Shown: positions 22,717 through 34,486 of the stretch, one piece after another | Layout: each line of letters starts with the position of its first letter | Numbering within the stretch: position 1 is the stretch's first letter | From: Piper betle | Lineage: Eukaryota; Streptophyta; Magnoliopsida; Piperales; Piperaceae | Length of the DNA stretch: 64,000 bases | Assembly: GCA_033002965.1 (NCBI GenBank) | Contig: JAURVB010000725.1 | Location: 1 to 64,000 of the forward strand | Direction: 5' to 3' | Position numbers and translations under genes: made by a program | The notes under the pieces: model-generated | Databases searched by the model: none | What the model was told of the DNA's origin: nothing | The model's input: only the letters and a program-made list of their open reading frames with translations

Positions 22717-22741
22717 GGGTTGGGGTGGGGGTGGGGGTGGG
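22717..22741 (+). other. G-rich tract, possible G-quadruplex
   Basis: Five consecutive runs of three to five G separated by single or double T bases fit a G-quadruplex motif. They lie in AT-rich spacer far from any recognised gene. Confidence 0.7.
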
Positions 22742-23834
22742 ATAGGAAAAAGTTCTTTCTTTTTAGTTTAGTTTTATCTCCTGTTATGTCATTGTAATGC
22801 GCTCTTTTGAGTTCGGCGGAACTCGAGCCTCCATGTCGTAGATTCAAATTCTACATAGCGTGATTATATCGTGTTCTTATCATTATAATACCAGATTATA
22901 ATAAACTAACATTATTAACCCAAATTGAAATTGACTTCCTATGGATTAAAATGAGGTCAATTAAAGAAAAAGATGTTATATGTTTCCGTAAACGGGCTCA
23001 TGAGAAAAAAAGTGGCTCATGGATTGCGAATCAAATTTTTTTATGTGCGCTTTTCAAAAGCAAGCACCCAATATTTATTTATAGAACAAAGTTACAGTAC
23101 TTACAAGCCGGCAATTATATTTGGTCCGCCTTAACTAATCAGTATTCCAGTTCTCCAGGAATTAAGGAAGTGAAGTGAAAGCCAAAGAGTGAATACATGT
23201 ATCATTGTACACGTATAAGAGAAGACACATGATGTCTTGGGGAAGGAATTAATATTGCCTGGTCTATATGCACTATGCAAGGAAGCACCATTGAATCGAA
23301 ATTGATACGACATAATAGAAAAAAATATTTTAGCCAAAATTTTCCCTTGTCTTTATTAAATTTATATGGGCATAAAAACTGCACAATGTTTGGGACAATT
23401 ATACTCTTGATCATCAACAATAATATTTTGATTTTTCGACAAATTTGGGTTTGCTAATTTGGATATAAGAATGGTTATAGTGTTTATTTATAGATGAATA
23501 TATATAATTGTATGCATGCCGGAGAAGTTTTTATTAATAAATGATAAATATCAACCCTATTAGAGTACTAAGTACTACTGCACGCCACGCATGCGAACAA
23601 ATACGTTCCAAACTTTCCTTCGAACCAAGTTTAATCCCTTCGAAGGATAAAACTTTGAGAGGGGCTTCCAAAACTCAGATCCATGAGACAAACTTAGAAA
23701 AGTCCAATGAATCTGATTCATCAAGCTTACCAAATATACATCGCTATTTCCGGTTCTAATACTTTTTCTTTGGGCTTTTTACTATAAAACGGAGGAAGTT
23801 TTTTAATATTATTAAGTAGTAGAAAAATCAAGTC

Positions 23835-24160
23835 TTATTATTAAAAAGAGGAAAATAAATTGAATTGTCTAAAATACCATCCCTTAAAAAAATAAATTAA
23901 ATTCACCAATTTTTTTAAAAAAAATTAACACGACCGGCCAACAGCCCCAAGGTCGGGCGGCACGAGATCTGATCGCCTTTGGCCGAGAGGCAGTTGACGT
24001 AGCCTGTCAGGCCGGCCGCCAAATGATGGCGAGCCACATAAGTTAAAAATATGTGTAAATAGTATTGGAAATTAAGCACGGCCAGTGATGTGGCTGGCTT
24101 TTGGATCCAATACAAGCATGCCAGCTTAGTAAGGCGACTTTTCTTGGTGCAATCCAAAAA
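23835..24160. repeat. GC-rich repeat related to 49,770-50,110
   Basis: An AT-rich lead (GAAAATAAATTG, TCTAAAATAC, AAATTAAATTCACC) is followed by GC-rich sequence with GGCCGGCCGCC, GATCTGATCGCC and similar words. The same order recurs at about 49,770-50,110. It is probably a non-autonomous transposon family; the boundaries are unclear. Confidence 0.45.
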
Positions 24161-26009
24161 TATAAATACGTCGCGGGGATCTAAGAGATAAAGATGATGG
24201 AAATGTAGGTCAGAATCATTCTTGTACCAGCTCTAAGTCGGGGACATCTGGACTTCGAACCTAATCTTTAAGATCTTTCGTCCATAACTGTACTTGTCAT
24301 TTGATTTGCGCACATCAAACTCAACTACTTCTGTTGCAAAAAGGTGTGGTCCTCGCCTTGTACACCTGTTGGGTGCATGTTATCGCAGATCAATAACTAA
24401 ATGTAGCACCCCTTCTTTTTCAAAGCATATACATATAGAACGTGCGACTTTCATATATATAAATAGATATAAGAGCACATAGTTGCTGCATGCAGCTGGA
24501 AATGCTATCATCATGATTAAGATAAAACGGCACTCACTAGCTAACACTAAACAAGACATAATCAGTTCTTAAAGACAAGAAATATATAGCATTAAATGGT
24601 TTTCCAACCATTTCTTTCGTTTTTTAAATATAGTAGTACGTGTTATATAATGAAACAATATTATAGTGGAAAGCAATCCGTAATCTTACTATATTAATAA
24701 CAGGGAGACACCAAAAAAGAAACGCAAAGCTGGAAGATAGAGTATCTAAGATCATCCACTTAATAACACGTACACGTGTATACCGAGCTCATGACTCCGT
24801 TCATGGCTCACCAAATGGAAGCCAATTATTGATTTAGCACACACTGCACTGCAGCTGTCGAACCACTACGCACGTTAATCCTCGGTGGTCGGTTTTGATT
24901 TGTTTATTGTGTTATTGATCTTTTTATAAGCAACAAAAAATACGCATGCATGCGCGCGTCAAAGAACTACCCATGATATATATAGTGTTTGTTGCAACCT
25001 AGCAGCTTATTATACATAGTTGAAAGTTGAGATAAGGTATTTATAATTCGTTTTTTGGTAATTGAAAAGTTTACTTAATTTGGTATGCTATTGATAAAAA
25101 TATACAGAAATGAAACCAGCTCAGATTTTATAAGACATGCAGCTAACGCTAATAAGATTTTATAGAGTTTTCTCTCGTCTTAGCTAGATAAATACCTGGA
25201 ATGCACACATGAGTAACGTAGCTTATACGTTATATTTATATCAACTAGTAACAATTTGCATGTATTTAAATCATAATGTACAGTCGGACCATATATATCA
25301 TCTGACCAGACTGCAAGAAGATTATGTACATGGGTGAAAAGTACAAAGTTGCAGATGATGAAGGGTACAAATTAAGTTAAGCAGCAGACTGGGGTACATT
25401 GCATGTATAAGGGATAAAGCACAAAGTTTTACTTGTTCATCAGCAATTCACTTACACTGCCTTTAAGAAAATTACCAATAGACTCTGGCAATATTGGTTC
25501 TTGATAGCCCAAGCAAATGACAATACAGCACTTGGTCTGGACCGTCTCGTCAACCTACAAATATAAGACAGTTCCTACTAACTAAAAACAAAGATTTCAC
25601 GACGTCCAATCTAAATTTATCATATATGGGAACAGAGACAAGTACAAACTTCAATTATTTCGTCTTCTTTTTTAAAAAAATTAGCCCGAAAATGAATCGA
25701 TGCTCCTACTCTTTTACACGAAAGGTCAGGAAGCTAAGCCGGCCCCCTATAAGCTGACTAATTACCACCTAAAAATGACTTTAAAGTATTTTATTACATC
25801 TCAAACAAGCAAATACAAACTTGGTTTCATCTACCAATATTACTAATTAGAAGGTGTACATACATAACAATATTGGGAATACAAATACTGATGGATTAAA
25901 AACATCAAAATTTGTTACGGCCCCGATTGTCAACACATGTATATAATTAAAGATGCCAAAGACATTAAGATTGGATTTATGTATATGTTTTTCTTAAAGT
26001 TAATTAATC

Positions 26010-26610
26010 TTACATTTGGGATGAATTTTACTGCCACTTAGATTTCTTAAGATGGCAGCAACTCTGTTTAGGATGAGTTTTATCATCACTTTGATTTTTT
26101 AAGTAGCATCAACTCTCTTTTGGGATAAATTTCCTATTTCTGCCACCTTTTGGGATTTTTAAAGTAGCAATAACCTTCATCAAGGAAGAAATAGCCTCTC
26201 ACAAGATCTTTGTGTAAAGTTGCCGGAAATTTACATGGAATGAATTGTACTATTTGTGCCACTTACTAGGGATTTTTTAAAGTTATGGTAATATCCATCT
26301 GAAAGAAATGGAATAAATAGAGGTTGCAATATTAGGTCTCTCACTCGATGTTTATCACTATATGCAAAAACTACAAACGACAGCCACAATCATGGTCAGA
26401 CCTGTTTCTGCAACTTCTTTCTATGATTTCTAATTTAAGTAAGCAGCCATGTTTCTACCTCCGGGTAAGGCAGGTCTGTATCATACGATTTTTTAATGGT
26501 TTTCTTTAATGTAGCAGCCATCTTTACCCTCCAAGTGTCAGGTTTATGTCACCTTGTTTTGCCACTTTTTTCTAAGATTTCTTAAGATAGCAGTCATCTC
26601 TATTTACTTA
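26010..26610. repeat. Degenerate minisatellite
   Basis: About seven diverged copies of a unit of roughly 60-100 bp occur in a row. Each has TGCCACTT or a variant, then GATTTCTTAAG or TTTTTAAAGTAG, then GCAGCAACT or GCAGCCATC. The copies vary strongly in length and sequence, so the array is old. No open frame runs through it. Confidence 0.6.
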
Positions 26611-28507
26611 CGGGAGGTCACGTCGTCTTTGTCGATGTAGAATTATGTGCATTATTCTCATTCAAATTATAAAAGAAAAAACGAAAAAAGAAACACTAAC
26701 AAGGTTCGGCAATTTGCCTACTTCACCAAGTTAAATGAGGAGTTTCTAATAAGTCACACGAAAAATTATCTCGCGAGAATACCCTCTATTTCATCATAAA
26801 CAAATCACCAAAATCTTGTCCGAAGACAAACTATGTCTCCGGTGAAAGTGTTATTATTAGATGAATGGAATGCTATACTAAAAGCCCAAAATTCGACACT
26901 ATTTACTGCTTTCTTGTTTTGATGCTGAAAATGGGAATTAAAATGAAATTATATCTTTTTTCATGTTTTTATCCCAATCCTATTTTATAGCCCAATTGTC
27001 TGTACGTTCGGGCCGTAAATAATTTCGATAGACAATCAATTATATATATATATATATATATAATATTATATTATATTATTTGTTTGTTTCTCGATTTGCA
27101 TAAGAACTCACGTACTAGCGATTGTATTGAAAATCAGCTCTCTGATAATTGATCTAGATCACAACATGTGAGAAATCTAACCACTTAATTAATTATGCTT
27201 AGTATCAACGACAACTGATATATAAATATCAACAATATAAGAAAATCCAGTCATTTGTCTAAATCACATACCTTTTTTATGTAGTGGACAAAATTACCAT
27301 CATATATAGCTATTCTTGTAATACAGTGACTCATATTAAATGTAGCTGACACAAGGGAACACTCGGTAATACAAATTTTTTATTATTATTTGAATTAATT
27401 AAAGTGATGCTTTGGTTAATGTTTTTTAGTTGACCATTTGAGAAAAACCTAAACTTTGTCTCATTCATCCCTGGTGATAATATAGGAAAAGAGCTATGTA
27501 CTTTTGGAATAAATGTTTCTATCTTTCCCATGCCGCATACATGCTTTTATTATTTTTTGTAAAGCACTTAATATTTACTCAAAAAATACAAGTCGACAAA
27601 CAATAAGCATAAGAGATCAAAGTTTGTCCTTCCAAAGATATACGAAAACTCTCATGGCTGAAGCAACAAATTAAGCATCTTAAGCAATTTAGTTTTTTTA
27701 ATTAAAATAGTTCATGCGATCACGTCAAAAAAAGGAACTTTCTTGCATTCGTCTCTACCGGGTAAATACAATTATGCTGACTGTTTTATATTCGCAACAA
27801 GGTGATGAAGATTGATTTTGAATGACATCAACGAGAAAATTTGTCGTAGTGAAAGTTGCATTCTCCTTGCATTTTTTATGCCAAGCCATAATTAAAACCG
27901 TAGCAGCTGTAACTAGAAATAACCACCATAACATAAGCAATAAATTTATTTAACTTAATAACAAGAGAACGCTTTGACTATGTTTTTTATACGATCATGT
28001 GAAGGAAACTCTAATTTTATCTTGTCATGTCCGCTGGAGAAATATAATTGTCTCGAAAATACTATATTCACGACAGGATTATAAAAGATTATATTTAGAT
28101 GATATAGGAATTTGTCCTAGTGAGAATTCTATTTCTGTCTCCAATCTTTTTGCCGAATTGTAATTAAAAAGAGAGAGTGTCATTAATGTTGATAATAATA
28201 TTATATATATATATGTGAAAAAAATTAAGATTAAATATACCTCATATATCTTGTATGAACAACACGTCTAATTTGAATATTTTAATGGGTCTCACAAAAT
28301 AATATTTATATAGATTAAAAGTAAAGTCCATAAGCAAGAGAGTGATAAAATTTTAATCTTTGTGACATCACTATGACCTATTTTAAATTTTTTTAAAATA
28401 CATTATCTAATAAATATTTTGAAATTAATTTTTATTTCAATTATTTTGATAATTAAAATGAAAGATTTAAAAATATTAAATTGAGTTAAAAATTTATAAA
28501 ATATCTT

Positions 28508-28539
28508 TATTTTATTTATTTATTTATTTATTTATTTAT
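28508..28539. repeat. (TTTA)n microsatellite
   Basis: This is a run of about eight TTTA/ATTT units in AT-rich spacer. Confidence 0.9.
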
Positions 28540-28713
28540 GTAGATTATAAATAGAGGACTTATTAAATTGATTTGAGTAAAACATGTAGCCCATTTAAGT
28601 TATATGAGTTTTAATTCATATATATATATATATATATGCATTGATTTTCCACTAAGATATGAATATAGATAAGATATATGATCAAGATTTGTGTGCGCCA
28701 CCCATGGACGCAT

Positions 28714-28726
28714 ACGTGGGCGCACG
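28714..28726 (+). promoter_or_regulatory. Possible ABA-response elements upstream of CYP707A
   Basis: ACGTGGG at 28,714 and CGCACGTAG at 28,721 carry ACGT cores like ABREs, about 300 bp upstream of the TATA box. CYP707A genes are commonly induced by their substrate ABA, which makes this plausible but untested. Confidence 0.35.
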
Positions 28727-29012
28727 TAGTCTTCTCCGTTTGAGTGCTAGCGCACACAATACCTAATAGATGTTGCAGGAGAGGGCCCTGCGGAAGTGGA
28801 TACACATCTGTCACCAGTCCCCCTTGCTACTGCTGCCTTGTCTTTATAATCACGGGCGATTGAGCAAACTATCTGTTGTTTCCCCGAACTAGCTACAGTA
28901 TCTGCTACACAATTAAACCGCAGCCTCTATTTATTATCAAGGGGCAGCTTCTGCAGAACCAAGGAGGAGTCACTCGCCCTTGCCCGTCCGACCTTTCCAG
29001 ACTTGTTCCGTC

Positions 29013-29019
29013 TATAAAA
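29013..29019 (+). promoter_or_regulatory. TATA box of CYP707A
   Basis: TATAAAA lies 84 bp before the start codon, at a normal distance for a short 5' leader. Confidence 0.7.
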
Positions 29020-29096
29020 GCCCAAAGCCATAGATCTACTCTTCACCAATTACCGCATCCACAAGCACTTGCAAGTGTTTGTTAACTAGCTAGCTC

Positions 29097-32000
29097 ATGC
29101 AGGCGTTAATGTCTAATAATAATTTCTTCATCTTCATCTTCATTGTGCTCTTCCTTGCCTTGGTAAGAAGGGTGCATGGGGCAAAGCCTAAGATGAGGCT
29201 TCCACCGGGATCCATGGGCTGGCCTTATATTGGCGAGACTCTCAAGCTCTACACACAAAATCCCAACTCCTTCTTCTCCACCAAGCAGAAAAAGTAATTA
29301 CATGAGATGTGTACTATACATATATGTTACGTGATGATTCATATTTTTCTTGTTGTTCTTGAGCTAACACTTGCATTTTGTTATGATATGATCTTGGCCG
29401 GTCTGCAGGTATGGAGATATATTTAAGACTCATATATTAGGATGCCCATGTGTGATGATATCGAGTCCAGAGGCAGCAAAGTGTGTGCTTGTCAGTAAAG
29501 CAAATCTATTCAAGCCCACATTTCCTATTAGCAAAGAAAGGATAATAGGACCTCAAGCTATCTTCTTCCACCAAGGCGAGTACCACTCCAAGCTCAAAAA
29601 CTGGTACAAGCCTCTCTTCTTCCCTCGGCTATTAAAGGCTCGGTGTCAGACATTGAGCGTGTGGTCCTGGACCTTCTACCCTCTTGGAGCAACAACAGCG
29701 TTATCATTGCCTTTGAAGAAATGAAGAAGGTAACTAATTATACTAGTAAGAATCAATACAAGTGCTAGATGTTTAGCCTATTCTTTGCTAATTATCTTCT
29801 CGCGGCCCATTCTGTGCATGTAAGTAATCGTGGGTTTTTTGACAATTTATCAGTTTGCTCTAGAGGTGGCCATGTTTGCTGCTTTTGGTCCTAATGAAGA
29901 GCTGGAGAAAGTAACCATTAAGAAACTGTACAACTGCTTGGAGAAAGGTTACAATTCCATGCCAATTGATCTTCCCGGAACCCCTTACCGCCAAGCAATC
30001 AAGGTAGCTTTGAGATGTATATATATATAGTTTTTTTGTTGTTTCTTCCTAGTTCACAGTTTTGTCATTGTACGTGTTTGTATAAGTATTCGTAACATTG
30101 ACCCGGACCAGTTTCGGGTTGCCGTAAGAGTACCATACATTCAAGTAAATATAAATAATATATATATATATGTAATAAGGTGAGCTAGCTTTTTGTGCAT
30201 TTGTACAGGCAAGAAAGAAGCTTCATGAGATACTGGAGAAGGTGATAGAGAAGAGGAGGGAGAGGAAGGGATGCGCAAAAGGATTGCTGGGAGTGTTGTT
30301 GAGGTCCACAGATGAGAAAATTTTTCAGCTGAGCAATTCCCAGGTTGCAGACAACATCATTGGTCTGCTATTTGCAGCTCATGACACAACAGCTAGCGTT
30401 CTCACGTGGATTGTCAAGTACTTGGGTGACAAACCAAATCTTTTGAAATCGGTTACGGTGCGTTGAATCGATCTTTTCTTGACACTCTTGTCTCAAATCC
30501 ATATTCCATATCCAATTAATCTACTTCATATGTAGAGGACTTGCTTTGAATCAATTACATACCCAATTATTCCCTTCAATTGATCACAAGATAGTGAATA
30601 CAAAATATATGATCTTCAGTATGAAGCAATCTGGTTCAAGTAAGAAGAAGAGGTAACTTTATGTCGACAAGTTTTTAAAAGAGTTTGTAATAGAAATGAA
30701 ATGTGAATGACGTTGCAGATGGAGCAGGATGAGATTCGGCGCAGAGTTGTCCGGGAAGGCCGGCGACTAACGTGGGAAGACACGAGAAACATGCCTTTGA
30801 CTATGCGGGTAGTTCTTATTAACTCGACTAGTATGAAATGGAATCGAATGAGATCAGAGTAGAGCTTTAGAACTGTAATAATAACGCTAAATGGGGGTAT
30901 GAGTTTTCATTATATATATCCAATTAATTTTATGTAAGGAGTAGGGTCAATATCGAATTATGAAACTATGATGCCAAGTAGCTTGTCGTATCATATATCC
31001 ACTTATATTAATTAGTGACACTAGATCTTGATTTACCTTGAATGGAGTTTTGAAGTCATGGAGCTGAGTGGGTATGTCCTGTCATATATCCATTTAAAAT
31101 GACCTCATTCACTTCTTGCGGAAAGCTAAAAGCTTTTTTCCCCATTCGGCTAGTGATTAATTTAATTAATTACTTACTGGATTGAATTTACTATTATGTT
31201 TAGCTATTATGTTTACCGATACAAATAAACCGTGATTTTGTTTCAGTTTATCCAAGAAACGCTTCGAGCAGCAAGCATTCTGTCGTTCACATTTAGAGAA
31301 GCAGTTCAAGATGTGGAGATGAACGGTTACATAATACCCAAAGGTTGGAAGGTTCTCCCACTCTTTAGAAGCATCCATCACTGTGCAGAGTTCTTCCCTG
31401 ACCCTGATAAATTCGATCCATCCAGATTTGAGGTAATTTCTTTCTCTTCTTATATATTGAGGTAATAATATTCCCCCTAAATTAAATATAGCTTGTTGAT
31501 GAAAACTTGGTGTTTTAACAGGCGCCATTAAAACCCAACACTTTCATGCCCTTCGGCAATGGGATTCACTCGTGCCCGGGAAGCGATTTGGCCAAGCTGG
31601 AGATGCTTGTGCTACTCCACCACCTAACAACCTCATACAGGTTGCTCTTCACCTCTACCTTATTATTATCGTTAAATTAGCTAGTAACTTATCACTAGCT
31701 ATGCCTGCGCTGCTAAGCAGCATCTCTCACTACCAAGCACAACTGAACAAAAGTCAGCTTATACTTTTGTCAGGTCAACGTGTCACTGAGTACTCAATGG
31801 AGTGGCCCTCCCATGACATGCATGATCTATTGCATGTCAATTTCGACATGTGTTAAAAAAATATAATACTTATTTTGTCACAATTTAAGAGTTATAATAT
31901 TATTTTTTGAGGGCTAAATTATTTTTGGATTGACATGACATCAATATCGAGGGTGTCAGTAATATATCCAATGAATCTTTTTTTATATACATTGTTATAA

Positions 32001-32132
32001 TTCGGTTCCAGATGGGAGGCCGCGGAGCAAGGCGAGGGCATTGAATACGGACCTTTCCCAGTGCCCAAACATGGGTTGCCCATCAAAGTAGTAGCAAGAG
32101 AGCAGACCGAGAGGAAGCAGACAAGTATGTGA
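29097..32132 (+). CDS. CYP707A: Abscisic acid 8'-hydroxylase, cytochrome P450 CYP707A
   Basis: CYP707A is an ER-membrane P450 that hydroxylates abscisic acid at C-8', the main step of ABA breakdown. Eight exons with GT-AG introns: 29,097-29,293; 29,409-29,729; 29,854-30,003; 30,209-30,457; 30,719-30,808; 31,247-31,432; 31,522-31,640; 32,012-32,132. Their sum gives about 477 residues, normal for the family. Visible features: N-terminal membrane anchor (FFIFIFIVLFLALV), proline hinge LPPGSMGWPYIGETL, CPCVMISSPEAAK, I-helix FAAHDTT, K-helix ETLR (31,256), PERF-type FDPSRFE, and the haem loop FMPFGNGIHSCPGSDLAK with the cysteine ligand. One problem exists: in exon 2 the A-run at 29,596-29,600 seems one base short. 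The frame there goes wrong, while KLVQASLLPSAIKGSVSDIE and FEEMKK continue in the next frame. All other exon joins keep phase. So it is either a nearly intact gene with an assembly error or a very young pseudogene. Confidence 0.93.
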
Positions 32133-32930
32133 CAATTGTGTAAGAAACACTTCTCTTGCAAGTGATGTGCGTTGCATGCTCTGCATCTCCTTCCCAGGAC
32201 TATACCTCTTCTGTGGAGCCTGGTGGATGTTCCATCTTGATCCTCTCTCAGGAAGTATCTGATCAATTGGGTTGAGAAAATTAATAAAAGCAGAGAAAGC
32301 AACAGGGCAAGAGAAAAATGAATTAACCTCGACTCTAGGCTTTGGCCGGGTATTGCATGTCCACCGCAGAAAAGGAAACAAGATCATGTAGAGAAGTACG
32401 CTGGTGGTTTTTGCCTCCTTGGATGCCAAATTTGTGGAAGCAGTTGCATGCTCCGGCTCTTCCTGCAATAATACTTATATATAATATTATAGTTTTAGTT
32501 ATGTTCTATGTGTGGATTAGATATTGATGGGGTAGAATAATATTAGAGAACTAGACTGGGAATAACGATGAATGGCTTCTTTTGGTTCTTAGAATTTGTA
32601 GAACACAAAAAGGTCAACTGATGTAGACGATCTTATTAATTTGGAAAATCTTGCATGTTTTTTTTCCCTTTTTTGTTTTAAACTTTTTATTTAATGAGAT
32701 GTGAAGGTCTGGGTACATGGATATGAAACGCATGGCTTCAAATTATGAGAGCTGCAAAATATCCCTGCTATGCCACTGCCATTAGTGAGTCATCGGTCGT
32801 ACTTCAAAGCTGGCCCGTGAGCAGAATTAGAACAGTGTTGTGTGCGGCTAAAGGGGTCTTCTTTGGGACGCATGCGATGATGATGATTGATGATTTTGAT
32901 TATCAAATGTCACTATTGATGTGTCCCCAG

Positions 32931-33828
32931 TAGAGTTGCTCAGGCCCGTTCGAATCGGTTTTTTTAGACTTGTGATGAACTTATTTAATCAAAATTTAAA
33001 TTCGAGCTTAATTCAGTTTGAATTGAGTTTTTAGTATTCGAGTTCGAATCGGGTAATCTGTTTATTTGATCAGCCCATGACTGACTTGAGCTCGTATATT
33101 GAGAACCTTCGCGCCCACCTCGAACTTGAGGGGGTCAAGGAGGTAGGGTTACGAAGAAGTGGCAAGCAGCAATCATTCGCAGCACTTCGATTCATGATCC
33201 ATTGACTACTTCGATTCATGATCCATTGACTAGTAGGTGGCATCACTCTGTGGCATGATCCATCTATCCTTTTTGTTGTTCCCCTCTTACCTTGATACAA
33301 AATGGTAAAGTTGTCATGTTTTTTTTTAGATCTGGTATGGATTTAGTCTTGTTTATATTATCTAGAATTTTTTGTTTTGCTTGTTAGATTTATATAATTT
33401 GATTTTGAGTGCGAGGATGAACAAGAGATGATATGCTTGCCAACGGGAATGAAGTGGCCAATGTGAAAGTGCCCCCTTTGGCCTTTGCTATTAAATTTCT
33501 AATATAATTTTATTTAAATACCCTAAGTCTCAAATACAGTAATAGTGCTTCGTATTATTCACCATTACATATTAGAGTTTTAATGTATCATGTCACACTA
33601 ACGACTCAGTTCAAGTTACAAATCAAATTGAGTCGAGTGACGAGCCGAACTTCTCTCGAATTGAGTTGATTCGAGTTTATATAAACACGAGATTGGCTCA
33701 TATAGAGATGAGTCAAGTCGATTCACCAAATTCGAGATATTGAGTCGAGCTGAAAAATCATCGAGTTTGAGTTGAGCCGAGTCGAGTCAACAAAACTCGC
33801 AAGCCAACTCAGCTTGTGAGCAGCCCTA
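32931..33828. mobile_element. Non-autonomous hAT transposon
   Basis: The ends TAGAGTTGCTCA and TGAGCAGCCCTA are imperfect inverted repeats. The flanks GTCCCCAG (32,923-32,930) and GTCCCTAG (33,829-33,836) form an 8-bp target duplication with one change, diagnostic for hAT. The duplicated segment near 35,675-35,690 keeps the unoccupied site. The interior is full of CGAGTTCGAA-type words and encodes no transposase. Confidence 0.88.
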
Positions 33829-33899
33829 GTCCCTAGGATAGTCCCAAATAGGCAAACACAATACCCATTCGCAGAATTTGGGTTACATTTTGGGTGTCA

Positions 33900-34355
33900 T
33901 CGTCGCTTGGGGTTCTAAGGTAGTATAGTTGGTTTCTAGTCAAATTTAAGAGATTGAACCCTGATTCTAATTAGAGTGGTAAGAACTTATAACCAACAAT
34001 ATAAGATGTCACATTATACAGGATTTATATTATAGATAAATTTTAATTTTATAGATAAATTCTTATTGAATAATAAAATGAAATATAATAATATAATATC
34101 TTAAATATAGAATATAATTGATTTTAAAGATAATACTTAATTGAATGAGAAGATAAATTAAAATAATTTGACTTATTATATTTTTTTGTATTTTAATCGG
34201 TTATATTTCCTATTTTTAATAAAATGTCATCATTGAAATTTATTTTTATTAATACGAGTACATATGGTTGTAAGACCGAAATCAAAATTCTCCCATTAAA
34301 TATCATAAGTGGCAATTCAAAATTTTAGTAATAAATTAAATTGACTGCTATCATC
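33900..34355 (+). repeat. Possible tRNA-derived SINE remnant
   Basis: TAGTATAGTTGGTT resembles a pol III A box and GAGATTGAACCC, about 30 bases downstream, resembles a weak B box. An AT-rich body of about 400 bp follows. The same sequence occurs at about 35,755-36,180 as part of the segmental duplication, and a related AT-rich body occurs near 50,820-51,080. Confidence 0.35.
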
Positions 34356-34486
34356 CACATATATCTAGTTACTCGGTTGGATCCTACAATTAATATTAAC
34401 TATTAGACCTTATAACTAATTATTTACATTTTTTTTACATTCTATTTATTCATTCTAACTTAACATAATGTAGGTCAATTACTTAG

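Larger units (their letters stand above)
21266..23830. other. AT-rich spacer
   Basis: No gene is supported. It holds the inverted repeat at 22,157-22,280 and a G-rich tract at 22,717-22,741. The short frames at 22,951, 23,131 and 23,541 match nothing I know. Confidence 0.6.
24161..28700. other. AT-rich spacer upstream of CYP707A
   Basis: No gene is supported. It contains a degenerate minisatellite (26,010-26,610), AT microsatellites (27,041-27,061; 28,203-28,214; 28,617-28,637) and a TTTA tract (28,508-28,539). The segment near 26,690-26,830 (AACAAGGTTCGGCAATTTGC) looks like old retrotransposon sequence. Confidence 0.55.
31735..34355. repeat. Segmental duplication copy A (CYP707A last exon and 3' flank)
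   Basis: This segment is repeated at 34,487-36,180 with high identity. It starts in intron 7 of CYP707A and includes exon 8, the 3' UTR and about 1.2 kb of flank. Copy A is longer because a hAT element (32,931-33,828) inserted into it after the duplication. Confidence 0.9.

Noticed and set aside
22800..22870. tRNA-like GATTCAAATTC B-box string
   Set aside because: No A box at the right distance and no acceptor stem pairing; not a tRNA gene.
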